From NORP294 sp047627915 (GTDB lineage Bacteria; Bacteroidota; Bacteroidia; Flavobacteriales_E; Vicingaceae), in the NCBI GenBank assembly GCA_047627915.1, contig JBLHTZ010000042.1, positions 1 through 20,739 of the forward strand: a stretch of 20,739 nucleotides of DNA, written 5' to 3'. The position numbers and the translations under genes are program-made. Below are positions 1-7,251 of this stretch, one piece after another (position 1 is the stretch's first letter; each line of letters starts with the position of its first letter). The notes under the pieces are model-generated. The model was not told the origin of the DNA and did not search any database. It saw only the letters and a list, made by a program, of their open reading frames with translations.

Positions 1-115
1 AAACTTACTAATAAAAATTGTTCCGAGAATACTTTTTAAATCTTTTTTAATAAAAATTTAACCTCATTCAAAACAACAACTTCTCAGTAAACTATCCCTA
101 CTTTTTTCGGGACGA

Positions 116-123
116 CAAAGGTA
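116..123 (-). promoter_or_regulatory. Bacteroidetes -7 promoter element (TACCTTTG), leftward
   Basis: Read on the minus strand, 123 to 116 is TACCTTTG, an exact match to the Bacteroidetes sigma-A -7 consensus TAnnTTTG. Transcription would start near 112 and run left out of the window. No TTG was found at the usual -33 spacing, so the call rests on the -7 match alone. The first 108 or so transcribed bases contain no usable ORF, so a long leader is implied. Confidence 0.4.
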
Positions 124-161
124 TAGAACTTTAGTAATATGAAAATACCTTTTGATTGATT

Positions 162-202
162 TTTTTTGAACTTTTTTACAATAAAATCTAGAGTTCAAAA
201 AA
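162..202. repeat. AT-rich inverted repeat downstream of the SDR gene
   Basis: The arm at 162-172 (TTTTTTGAACT) is exactly complementary to the arm at 192-202 (AGTTCAAAAAA), an 11-bp stem around a 19-base loop. It begins 9 bases past the stop codon of the leftward SDR gene, so it could shape that transcript's 3' end. The stem is mostly A-T and is not followed by a U tract on the minus strand, so it is not a classical intrinsic terminator. Confidence 0.45.
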
Positions 203-210
203 TGAGAACT

Positions 211-894
211 TTACGGATTCCCAATAGCTACTGGAAGTATTTGACCGTTGTAAAATCGATGACCTGTTGATGCAAAATCTAATATATATGAGGCCATTTC
301 TAATGCAGACACCGGCGCATCGTACCCAGGAAAGGCGTTTTCTAACATTTCGGTTTGAACTGCACCCAATGCTAAAGCATTTACCGATATATTAGAATCC
401 TTTAGCTCTTCTGCTAGGCACTCTGTCAATATAGACAACGCTCCCTTTGAAGAACTATAGGCAGAAAGTCCCGCATACTTACTACTTCCTTGAAATCCTC
501 CCATACTAGTAATATTTACAATATGAGCAGCCTTTTTCATGACTGGAATAACTACTTGAGTCAGTTTTACGGCAGTTATGATATTTGCATCGAACTGATT
601 CTTGAAATCCTCTGCACTTGTTTCTATAAATGGTTTATTAATTAGTTGTCCTGCATTATTAATTAAAACATCCACATTACCCACCTTATTTGACCACGCC
701 AAAACCGATTCTGAACAATCATCATTAACTAAGTCTACTTTTAATGCTGTTATTAATTCACTTTTTGCAACAAGTCTATCTAACAATTCCCCATTTCGAG
801 CAACCGCCAGCACGTTGTGACCGGACTCAGCTGCCTGATAGGCTAACTCATACCCTATTCCCTTACTTGCACCACTAACAATAATATTCATCAT
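211..894 (-). CDS. SDR family NAD(P)-dependent oxidoreductase
   Basis: A 227-residue classical short-chain dehydrogenase/reductase, cytosolic, of the usual length for the family. The cofactor-binding glycine motif GASKGIG is at residues 8-14, the structural NNAG at 79-82, a conserved Asn at 104, and the catalytic Ser130, Tyr146 and Lys150 (YSSSK) are all present. It is therefore expected to be an active NAD(P)-dependent carbonyl reductase or alcohol dehydrogenase. The substrate cannot be read from sequence. It resembles the 3-ketoacyl-ACP reductase type, but no fatty-acid genes lie next to it. Two adjacent ATG codons open the frame and either could be used. It is monocistronic, divergent from the small membrane protein at 996, with about 100 bp between the two starts and no exact TAnnTTTG seen upstream. 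Confidence 0.9.
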   Translation of the reverse strand: MMNIIVSGASKGIGYELAYQAAESGHNVLAVARNGELLDRLVAKSELITALKVDLVNDDCSESVLAWSNKVGNVDVLINNAGQLINKPFIETSAEDFKNQFDANIITAVKLTQVVIPVMKKAAHIVNITSMGGFQGSSKYAGLSAYSSSKGALSILTECLAEELKDSNISVNALALGAVQTEMLENAFPGYDAPVSALEMASYILDFASTGHRFYNGQILPVAIGNP

Positions 895-995
895 TTATTT
901 TTTTAGACTTTTCAGTTAAAACGAACTAATTTTACAACATAAGTACTTTCCTATTGTTTAGGTTAGGAATAGCTTACCATAATATACTAGTCATT

Positions 996-1181
996 ATGTT
1001 CACCAAAGGTAGATTGATTTTTGTAGTTTTCTTTTTAGTTGTTTTTATCGTTGGACTAGTAATAGCGTACCGTAAAGATATTGCTAAGAGCCCATGGTAC
1101 TTTAAAGGTTCTTATAAAATCATTTTTAGCCTAATTGGCATATACTTATTGTACTTCATTACTGTTCGGTTTATCCTATAA
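996..1181 (+). CDS. Small two-helix membrane protein, unknown function
   Basis: A 61-residue hydrophobic protein starting at the ATG at 996 (MFTKGRLIFV). The frame is open from an ATG at 954, but the 14 extra residues do not look like part of the protein, and a basic residue followed at once by a hydrophobic helix is the more natural N-terminus. One helix spans about residues 6-25, a loop rich in Lys/Arg/Trp/Tyr (RKDIAKSPWYFKGSYK) spans about 26-41, and a second helix about 42-60. Both termini may face the same side. Short proteins of this shape are common as conserved hypotheticals in Flavobacteriia, but no function is known to me. The last 6 bases, including the stop, overlap the 3' end of the convergent Nudix gene. 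Confidence 0.65.
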   Translation: MFTKGRLIFVVFFLVVFIVGLVIAYRKDIAKSPWYFKGSYKIIFSLIGIYLLYFITVRFIL

Positions 1182-1796
1182 GTTGCGACAAATGTCAATG
1201 AACTCTTTTGTAATCATTGCAGTTGCTCCCCACATCACCTTTCCATTTAATTGATATCCATTAACAATTAGTGCTTTCCCACCTCTGGGTAATTCATGTT
1301 TTGTAAGCTCTTGATTTATCAAATTGTGAATAGGAAACTCAATAATTTCCCCAACCTCTCGAGGGTCCGGTATAAAATTAGGGCGCTGGTGGTGAAACGA
1401 AACGTAAGGCTGAACTAAAAAATTACTTGGAGGAATATAAATTTCAGAAAGCGTACCAAGGATGTCAAGTTTCTCGGGATCTATATTCACTTCCTCTTTC
1501 GCCTCTCGAACTGCTGTGTGCATTAAAGATTGGTCTTGAAGCTCTGCTTTCCCTCCGGGAAAACTAATTTGTTTACTATGAACTCCATCATACTCTGGCC
1601 GTTCAATGTAACTAAGGTGCAGTTGCCCCAGGTGAACGTAAAGGTGCACCAATACTGCACTTTTTCTGGGATTCAGCCTTTGAAAATCGATAACATCTGT
1701 TGATTTACGATGCTCCATTACCTTCCGATGCGATTCATGACCAGGTAAAGGTTGCTGTAATTTTAATCTAAGCCGCGAAATAAATTGCTCATTCAT
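1176..1796 (-). CDS. Nudix hydrolase, CoA pyrophosphatase type (NudL-like)
   Basis: A 206-residue Nudix hydrolase likely to cleave the pyrophosphate of coenzyme A or its esters, giving a 4'-phosphopantetheine product and 3',5'-ADP. The segment HSKQISFPGGKAE (residues 73-85) is characteristic of the NudL/CoA pyrophosphatase branch. It is followed by the metal-binding Nudix core VREAKEEV (96-103), with Arg97, Glu98, Glu101 and Glu102. The box spacing is one residue longer than the textbook Nudix box, as I recall it also is in E. coli NudL. The gene lies 11 bp downstream of the WG-repeat gene on the same strand, so it is probably co-transcribed from that promoter. No functional link between the two is evident. 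The 3' end overlaps the convergent small membrane protein gene by 6 bp. Confidence 0.88.
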   Translation of the reverse strand: MNEQFISRLRLKLQQPLPGHESHRKVMEHRKSTDVIDFQRLNPRKSAVLVHLYVHLGQLHLSYIERPEYDGVHSKQISFPGGKAELQDQSLMHTAVREAKEEVNIDPEKLDILGTLSEIYIPPSNFLVQPYVSFHHQRPNFIPDPREVGEIIEFPIHNLINQELTKHELPRGGKALIVNGYQLNGKVMWGATAMITKEFIDICRNL

Positions 1797-1807
1797 ACAA
1801 CCAATGG

Positions 1808-3922
1808 TTAATGTTCAGGTAAAATAAACTGAGCACCTTTTATCCTAAAATAAAACACCTCATTCTCCTTGTATAATTTCAGCAAACCTTCATCTATGAT
1901 TTGAATTTCTTCATATTCTAAGGGAACAATAATTTCTTCATTCCTATTTAACACCCCCAACTTTTCTTGCTTAACTATAAAAATTGTGTCTGACGCTCGC
2001 CTTATAGATTCGTAATTCGGTTGAATTAACCATTTTGTGCTTTGATCTATGAGCCCAAATGCTGTATCGTTCTTTACTATTGCACAACCTGATTGAAAAG
2101 CTTCAGCTGCATTATAAATGTATTTTATCTTTAGCTGCAGTTCTCCATTTGCATAACCCCACTTCTCTTGCTTTTTAACCGGAAAGAGTCCATTTAGATT
2201 GTAATCTTTTAAATTTTCAAAAATGGAAGGAGAGACTTCCTGCCCCTTAGTATTTAAAACTCCGAATTTCCCTTTGCGCTGGAACTTTGCAAATCCTTTA
2301 TCAAACTTACCCCATATAGAGGCTGGTAAACTGTACGTAAACCTTATAGGTATACTAATTTTTCCATACTTATTAACGTAACCATACTGGTCAGCTTTTT
2401 GAATAAGTGCCAACCCGTCCGAAAAATCATCAATACGTTTATACTGAAAATCGAGCACTGTATCTCCGTTTAAATTAAGTAATCCGAACAAACTATCTCC
2501 TTTTGCTATAACTATGGAATCTTCGGGTATAGATAGTTTAGTGTAATTGAAAGGAATAATTACTTGAAACGAGGTATCTAACAAAGCCATTTTACCCCCT
2601 TCAGTAACAAGTGCATAACCCTCAGAAAAATCCGTAGCGTACGAAAAATCAAAGGAGGTTAACTCTTTGCCGGCTGAACTTATAAAACCATAGCCTGATT
2701 CCGACGCAGCTAGAGCAATGTTAGAATGAAAAGGTTCTATAAAATCATACTTGAAAGGCACGACAGACCTATTAACTCTATTAATGACACCAAAATGTTG
2801 GTTTTTACCAACTATTGCAATCCCATTTTTAAAGGAATACGCTTCTTCAAATTCAAAAGGTACAACAACATCGCCTAATTTATCTATATATCCTACCTTA
2901 TCCTCAAGACCGACAAGCGCTAACCCCTCGGAAAAAGACTCAACAAAAGTAAACTGTGCTGAGATTTTAATAGTCCCTGAATCATTCATGAAACCCCAAA
3001 GACCATTTTTTTTGAATGGCAAGAAAAGCTCATTTGCCAAATTAAAGTCTTGCTGCAATTCTTCTTTAAAAGGGTATTCAGGAAATTGTTGCCTAAAATC
3101 TTCAATAATTTTTGCACTATAGTTTGCTGTATAGAGTTTATAAATACTTCGCCATGCCTTTCCTACATTTTGATTTGTTGGGTTTTGCTGAATAAAGTTT
3201 CTATACTCATGAATAGTCCGATTCTGCATAGATTTAACATATACAGAGTCTTCAGCAGCCAATTTATTCGGGTGAGCGGGATACTGTTTTACAAAATTAC
3301 GATAGGCAGTTAGGTCATCTTTGTCAATTAGCTCTTGAAAAAGATGACGTTGGTACATAACTAAGGCTTCTGATTTAAGATGTGAATTTGGGTAATTCTC
3401 TATAAAAGAAAGAAAAGCTGAAGAACTGTTCGTATTTGTCACAGAATGATAGACTAAACTATCTCGAAGCTCTTCTGTTTTATTTCGAAAATCTGAATCA
3501 AAGTACCCCAACATGTATCTTTCATACACCTCCACACTGTTAAACTTCACCGCATGCTGAAATGATTTAAGGTCTATCGTATCTTTCCAATTCTCTATAC
3601 TTGTTGAATCAACACCAAATGACTTAATCTTTAGTTTCCTTTTTGCTTTAAGTGTTGAAAAATTTGAGGCGGCAAGTGTAATGTACAAGTTAGCCGAGTC
3701 CAGATTATGGAAAGGATTGTCATTCCTGCCATATATAATACTTAGCCCAAAAGATGCGGCAACTTTATTGTTCTCCCATTTTTTTTCAAACAGCTCTTTT
3801 GCTTTAAAATAATTATATACTGAGAGTGCCTCGAATGCCCGCTTTACCTTACCGGCGTGAGCAGCATTTCCTTGCGCTAAAAGCAATAAAAAAACAAGAT
3901 ACAATCGAGGGGATTTGAACAT
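1808..3922 (-). CDS. Secreted or periplasmic WG-repeat protein with helical N-terminal half
   Basis: A 704-residue exported protein. Residues 1-24 form a signal peptide (a hydrophobic run ending in AHA) with no lipobox. Residues 25-300 look helical and TPR-like: phrases such as YNYFKAKELFEKKW near residue 37, then units resembling tetratricopeptides (FVKQYPAHPNKLAAEDS, FIQQNPTNQNVGKAWRS). From about residue 303 to the end there are roughly eleven WG-type repeats, each with a W/Y/F-G-[FYV]-[ILV]-[ND] core: LWGFMN, VGYID, FGVIN, YGFIS, a degenerate MALLD, FGLLN, YGYVN, FGVLN, WGYAN, FGLID and LGVLN. WG repeats (WG_beta_rep) are beta modules frequent in Bacteroidetes exported proteins; their ligand is generally unknown. 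It is first gene of a two-gene unit with the CoA-pyrophosphatase-type gene, and a promoter element lies immediately before the ATG. Confidence 0.85.
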   Translation of the reverse strand: MFKSPRLYLVFLLLLAQGNAAHAGKVKRAFEALSVYNYFKAKELFEKKWENNKVAASFGLSIIYGRNDNPFHNLDSANLYITLAASNFSTLKAKRKLKIKSFGVDSTSIENWKDTIDLKSFQHAVKFNSVEVYERYMLGYFDSDFRNKTEELRDSLVYHSVTNTNSSSAFLSFIENYPNSHLKSEALVMYQRHLFQELIDKDDLTAYRNFVKQYPAHPNKLAAEDSVYVKSMQNRTIHEYRNFIQQNPTNQNVGKAWRSIYKLYTANYSAKIIEDFRQQFPEYPFKEELQQDFNLANELFLPFKKNGLWGFMNDSGTIKISAQFTFVESFSEGLALVGLEDKVGYIDKLGDVVVPFEFEEAYSFKNGIAIVGKNQHFGVINRVNRSVVPFKYDFIEPFHSNIALAASESGYGFISSAGKELTSFDFSYATDFSEGYALVTEGGKMALLDTSFQVIIPFNYTKLSIPEDSIVIAKGDSLFGLLNLNGDTVLDFQYKRIDDFSDGLALIQKADQYGYVNKYGKISIPIRFTYSLPASIWGKFDKGFAKFQRKGKFGVLNTKGQEVSPSIFENLKDYNLNGLFPVKKQEKWGYANGELQLKIKYIYNAAEAFQSGCAIVKNDTAFGLIDQSTKWLIQPNYESIRRASDTIFIVKQEKLGVLNRNEEIIVPLEYEEIQIIDEGLLKLYKENEVFYFRIKGAQFILPEH

Positions 3923-3926
3923 GATT

Positions 3927-3934
3927 CAAAATTA
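3927..3934 (-). promoter_or_regulatory. -7 element TAATTTTG, 4 bases before the WG-repeat start codon
   Basis: On the minus strand, 3934 to 3927 is TAATTTTG, an exact TAnnTTTG match. Only four bases separate it from the ATG at 3922. Because this element is centred about 7 bases before the transcription start, the mRNA should begin within a base or two of the start codon and be leaderless. No TTG was seen at -33. Confidence 0.55.
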
Positions 3935-3985
3935 TTAATATTAAAGATTTAACTTTAACCTCGAAGCAAAAGCTTTTCGCAATAT

Positions 3986-5395
3986 ATGTTAATAACCAAA
4001 AGGCTATTTTATATTATACTTATAGTGTTCTTAAACGCTTGTATCTACTCTCGGGACCCTTCGGATTCGGATGAAAATAAATCTAAGAAAATTGTTTTTG
4101 ACCTAACCGAAATAAAGGAGCACGGAGAATTGAGGGCATTGGTAGATTACAGCACTACAAGTTACTTCTTGTACAGGGGAAGGCCTATGGGTTTTGAATA
4201 TGAGTTGCTTAGCAAATTTTGTAAGGATCAAGAATTAGAACTTAAAATCATTCCTATTTCAGATTTAAGCTCCGTAATGGACTCCTTAAATAACTTTAAA
4301 GGCGACTTAATTGCTGCCAACCTTACTAAAACTAAAAGAAGGCTAGAACATGTAGCCTTCACTGATCCTCTTATACGAACCAAACAGGTTTTAGTGCAAC
4401 GCAACGATAAAAAAGAAGAAAGCTTTATTTCTCATTTGGATGAATTAGAAGGAAAAGAGGTATTTGTGCCAAAAGGATCTTCCTTTTATGAAAGATTAGT
4501 TAGTCTTTCAGATGAAATTGGAGGTGAAATCTATGCGAAAGAGACTGCACAAAACGTAACTGTAGAAGAACTTATTGCGAAAGTAGCTAATGCTGAAATT
4601 GATTATACAATTGCTGACGAGCATGTGGCAAAAATCAATAAAGCCTATTTTAGAAATATCCACATCAAGAACGCCATAAGTTTAGAACAGCAACTAGGTT
4701 GGGCTGTCCGAAAGTCTTCTCCAAAATTATTAGCTGCCATTAACAAGTGGTTAGATAAATTTAAAAAAACCACGGATTATCGAGTTATTTATCTAAAATA
4801 TTACGGAAATACTGCATTGTACAAGTCCAGAATGAATTCTGACTTTTTTACTTCAAAAAGTGGTACGATTAGTCCTTACGATGAGACAATCAAAGAGTAT
4901 GCAAATACAATACATTGGGATTGGAGACTCTTGACTTCATTAATATATCAGGAGTCCGGCTTTGACCCAAGCAGTTCATCTTGGGCAGGCGCCCAAGGTT
5001 TAATGCAATTAATGCCAGAAACTGCTTTAGAATACGGGTTAGACTCAACAGGAAACCCGAAAGACAATATTGAGGCTGGGGTAGAATATTTAAAATGGCT
5101 AGACGAGCAATTTGAAGAGAAAGTACCCGACTCTACTGAGCGAATAAAGTTTGTTCTAGCATCTTACAATGTGGGTCTCGGACACATTTTTGACGCCATG
5201 CGTTTGGCCGAAAAGTATGATCTAGACCCTAAACTATGGAAAGACAATGTTGCTGAAATGATTTTGAATAAGTCAAAACCAGAGTATTACAGGGACGAAG
5301 TAGTTTATTATGGTTATTGCAGGGGAAGTGAAACGTATAACTATGTAAACGATATTTACAATCGGTTTGAGCACTATAAAAATGTAACCCCTTAA
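3986..5395 (+). CDS. MltF-like membrane-bound lytic transglycosylase lipoprotein (SBP_bac_3 + SLT domains)
   Basis: A 469-residue lipoprotein predicted to cleave peptidoglycan between MurNAc and GlcNAc, forming 1,6-anhydroMurNAc ends. The N-terminus is a lipoprotein signal with lipobox LNAC, making Cys19 the likely acylated residue. Residues about 45-275 match a solute-binding family 3 fold (GRPMGFEYELLSKFCKD, then DLIAANLTKTKRR and FTDPLIRTKQVLV). Residues about 300-440 are a lysozyme-like SLT domain: catalytic Glu323 in YQESGFDPSSSSWAGAQGLMQLMP, then AGVEYLKWLDEQF and VLASYNVGLGH. This order is that of E. coli MltF, where the N-terminal domain modulates activity. The start codon gives a clean lipoprotein signal. 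It diverges from the WG-repeat gene with 63 bp between starts, and I see no exact -7 element on its own strand. Confidence 0.9.
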   Translation: MLITKRLFYIILIVFLNACIYSRDPSDSDENKSKKIVFDLTEIKEHGELRALVDYSTTSYFLYRGRPMGFEYELLSKFCKDQELELKIIPISDLSSVMDSLNNFKGDLIAANLTKTKRRLEHVAFTDPLIRTKQVLVQRNDKKEESFISHLDELEGKEVFVPKGSSFYERLVSLSDEIGGEIYAKETAQNVTVEELIAKVANAEIDYTIADEHVAKINKAYFRNIHIKNAISLEQQLGWAVRKSSPKLLAAINKWLDKFKKTTDYRVIYLKYYGNTALYKSRMNSDFFTSKSGTISPYDETIKEYANTIHWDWRLLTSLIYQESGFDPSSSSWAGAQGLMQLMPETALEYGLDSTGNPKDNIEAGVEYLKWLDEQFEEKVPDSTERIKFVLASYNVGLGHIFDAMRLAEKYDLDPKLWKDNVAEMILNKSKPEYYRDEVVYYGYCRGSETYNYVNDIYNRFEHYKNVTP

Positions 5396-5480
5396 TTGTT
5401 GTTTTTTTTGAAAGATTTCATATTCTACTGCTCTTCTAACTAAAATTTTCAATTAAATCAATTCGGAAGTATTCTGCCCC

Positions 5481-5488
5481 TACTTTTG
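5481..5488 (+). promoter_or_regulatory. -7 element TACTTTTG, 5 bases before the M16 peptidase start codon
   Basis: TACTTTTG matches TAnnTTTG exactly and is followed by CACCC and then the ATG at 5494. With a start site about four bases after the final G, the transcript would begin around 5492 and be nearly leaderless. A weak TTC lies at 5462-5464 in place of the -33 TTG. Confidence 0.55.
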
Positions 5489-5493
5489 CACCC

Positions 5494-6738
5494 ATGAAAA
5501 TTGAGAATGAGTTTGTAATTTTTGAATTGTCCAATGGATTGAAAGTTGTGCACAAGCAAGTGAACCGCCCGATAGCACATTGCGGTTTAATGATTAATGC
5601 AGGCACCCGAGACGAGCTGGAGGATGAACACGGATTGGCCCATTTTATTGAGCATGCTATTTTCAAAGGCACCAAAAAAAGACGGTCATTCCATATTTTA
5701 AATCGATTGGATAGCGTTGGTGGAGAAATTGATGCCTACACTACGAAAGAAACTACTTGTTTTTACGGAACATTTCTAACAGAGTATTACGAAAGAGCTA
5801 TAGAGTTAATTAGTGATATTACCTTAAACAGTGCATTTCCAGAAGCAGAACTAGAAAAGGAAAAAGAAGTTGTACTAGATGAAATAAACGTCTATTTGGA
5901 TACGCCTTCCGATCAAATTTACGACGATTTTGAAAGTCAAGTTTTTCAAAACCATTCTCTAGGAAATGCCATTTTAGGCAACGTAGAAAGTGTTCGTAGT
6001 TTTAAAAAATCACACATTGAGGGATATATTACTAGACTTTACACCGCTGACAACATGGTTTTTTCGAGTGTTGGAAATATTTCTGCTGCGAAACTGAAGG
6101 TGAAATTAGAAAAGCATTTCGGGAGTCTGCGCAGTGGAAAAGCGATACAACGGCGAACTCCTTTTGAAAGCGTATCGCGGAAAATTGTTAAAGTCCCAAA
6201 GGAAACTTTTCAAACGCATTGCATAATGGGCAAATCGGCATATCACACCGATGATAAAAAACGTCTTTCACTTATTTTATTGAACAATATTCTTGGCGGC
6301 CCCGCGATGAATTCAATATTGAATTTAAAAGTCAGAGAAAAATATGGCTACACGTATAATATCGAGTCAAATTATTCCGTGTATACAGATAGTGGACTCT
6401 TAAGTATTTATTTAGCATCAGACCCCAAGTACATGAATCGCTGTATTGCTGCAGTTCAACGTGAGTTAAAAATCTTGAGCCACAAAAAGATGTCTACCAA
6501 TAAACTCTCTCTAGCCAAGCAGCAATTAAAAGGACAATTAGCCATTTCTCGTGAAAGTAACAATAACATTATGCTCTCTTATGCCAAGAGTCTATTGATT
6601 AGAGATAAGATTGACTCAATAGAAACAATTCATCACAACATTGATTTGTTAGATGCTGATAATTTACTAGCCTCAGCTAATGAGCATTTGAACGAACTTG
6701 AATTAGACTATTTGTTTTTTGAGGGAAAAGTTAAGTAG
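5494..6738 (+). CDS. M16 family zinc metallopeptidase (processing-peptidase-like)
   Basis: A 414-residue peptidase of the M16B/mitochondrial-processing-peptidase type. The inverted zinc motif HxxEH is HFIEH at residues 50-54, with Glu53 as general base. Glu130, in EKEVVLDEI, lies 75 residues on and fits the third zinc ligand. The second half has the usual inactive M16_C domain with the Arg-Tyr pair (KVREKYGYTYNIES, starting near residue 282). No signal peptide is visible, so it is probably cytoplasmic. Single-domain-pair members of this size usually act as dimers on short or unfolded peptides. The substrate is unknown. It is separated from the upstream transglycosylase by 98 bp and has its own promoter-like element, so it is likely its own transcript. 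The stop lies one base from the stop of the convergent Nudix gene. Confidence 0.92.
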   Translation: MKIENEFVIFELSNGLKVVHKQVNRPIAHCGLMINAGTRDELEDEHGLAHFIEHAIFKGTKKRRSFHILNRLDSVGGEIDAYTTKETTCFYGTFLTEYYERAIELISDITLNSAFPEAELEKEKEVVLDEINVYLDTPSDQIYDDFESQVFQNHSLGNAILGNVESVRSFKKSHIEGYITRLYTADNMVFSSVGNISAAKLKVKLEKHFGSLRSGKAIQRRTPFESVSRKIVKVPKETFQTHCIMGKSAYHTDDKKRLSLILLNNILGGPAMNSILNLKVREKYGYTYNIESNYSVYTDSGLLSIYLASDPKYMNRCIAAVQRELKILSHKKMSTNKLSLAKQQLKGQLAISRESNNNIMLSYAKSLLIRDKIDSIETIHHNIDLLDADNLLASANEHLNELELDYLFFEGKVK

Positions 6739-6739
6739 C

Positions 6740-7174
6740 TTATTTCATCATTCTAACTACCAACTTATCAATAGGGTACGTAACATCTCCTTCTGTAAGC
6801 TCCTCCATACTTTTCCAAATAAATAGATGCTCATCTCCCTCATCTATATCTAAGGAGTTTTGATTTTCTTTTATTGATTCCGCCTGATTGCTAGTTACTT
6901 TATAATAAACACTAATTAACTGTTCATCGGCTGCAAATGCAGACACTTGAAGAAAATCTGTTGTGTAAAAATGTTCTGCAGTATCAATTTCAATTCCTAA
7001 TTCCTCTCGAAATTCTCGCTTTAAGCCGTCAATAATACCTTCCCCTAATTCATGCCCTCCACCTGGAAATTTCACAAACCGTTTTCCAAACCTAAACTCT
7101 TTGGAAAGTAACAGTTCACCATTGTTATTTGTGAGCAAACCGTAAACTCTAATATTATATCGTTTTAAATCCAT
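6740..7174 (-). CDS. Nudix hydrolase, substrate unknown
   Basis: A 144-residue single-domain Nudix hydrolase of typical length. The Nudix box at residues 39-61 fits the consensus GX5EX7REUXEEXGU exactly: Gly39, Glu45, Arg53-Glu54, Glu57-Glu58, Gly60, Ile61. It is preceded by VKFPGGG (34-40). It should hydrolyse a nucleoside diphosphate linked to some other moiety using Mg2+ or Mn2+. Nothing outside the box identifies the substrate, and it lacks the CoA-pyrophosphatase signature of the other Nudix protein in the window. It is monocistronic: convergent with the M16 peptidase (1-bp gap) and divergent from the TonB-dependent receptor with 77 bp between starts. A near-match to the -7 element, TAATTTAG, lies about 9 bases before the ATG. 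Confidence 0.88.
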   Translation of the reverse strand: MDLKRYNIRVYGLLTNNNGELLLSKEFRFGKRFVKFPGGGHELGEGIIDGLKREFREELGIEIDTAEHFYTTDFLQVSAFAADEQLISVYYKVTSNQAESIKENQNSLDIDEGDEHLFIWKSMEELTEGDVTYPIDKLVVRMMK

Positions 7175-7238
7175 AGGAACACACTAAATTAAACACTACT
7201 ATCGTTGACGGAAGACCCAAATTAGGAATACATTTTAC

Positions 7239-7246
7239 TATTTTTG
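7239..7246 (+). promoter_or_regulatory. -7 element TATTTTTG, 5 bases before the GTG start of the TonB-dependent receptor
   Basis: TATTTTTG matches TAnnTTTG exactly, with five bases (AAGCC) before the GTG at 7252. The spacing is the same as for the M16 gene and supports both the GTG start and a nearly leaderless transcript. No TTG was found at the usual -33 distance. Confidence 0.5.
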
Positions 7247-7251
7247 AAGCC

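Larger units (their letters stand above)
1..210. other. AT-rich intergenic region at the left edge
   Basis: No open reading frame of useful length is visible on either strand. The only in-frame start seen on the minus strand opens a six-codon ORF. The region holds a leftward -7-type promoter element (116-123) and an AT-rich inverted repeat next to the SDR stop codon (162-202). If the promoter is real, the DNA to its left is the untranslated leader of a gene lying outside the window. Confidence 0.6.
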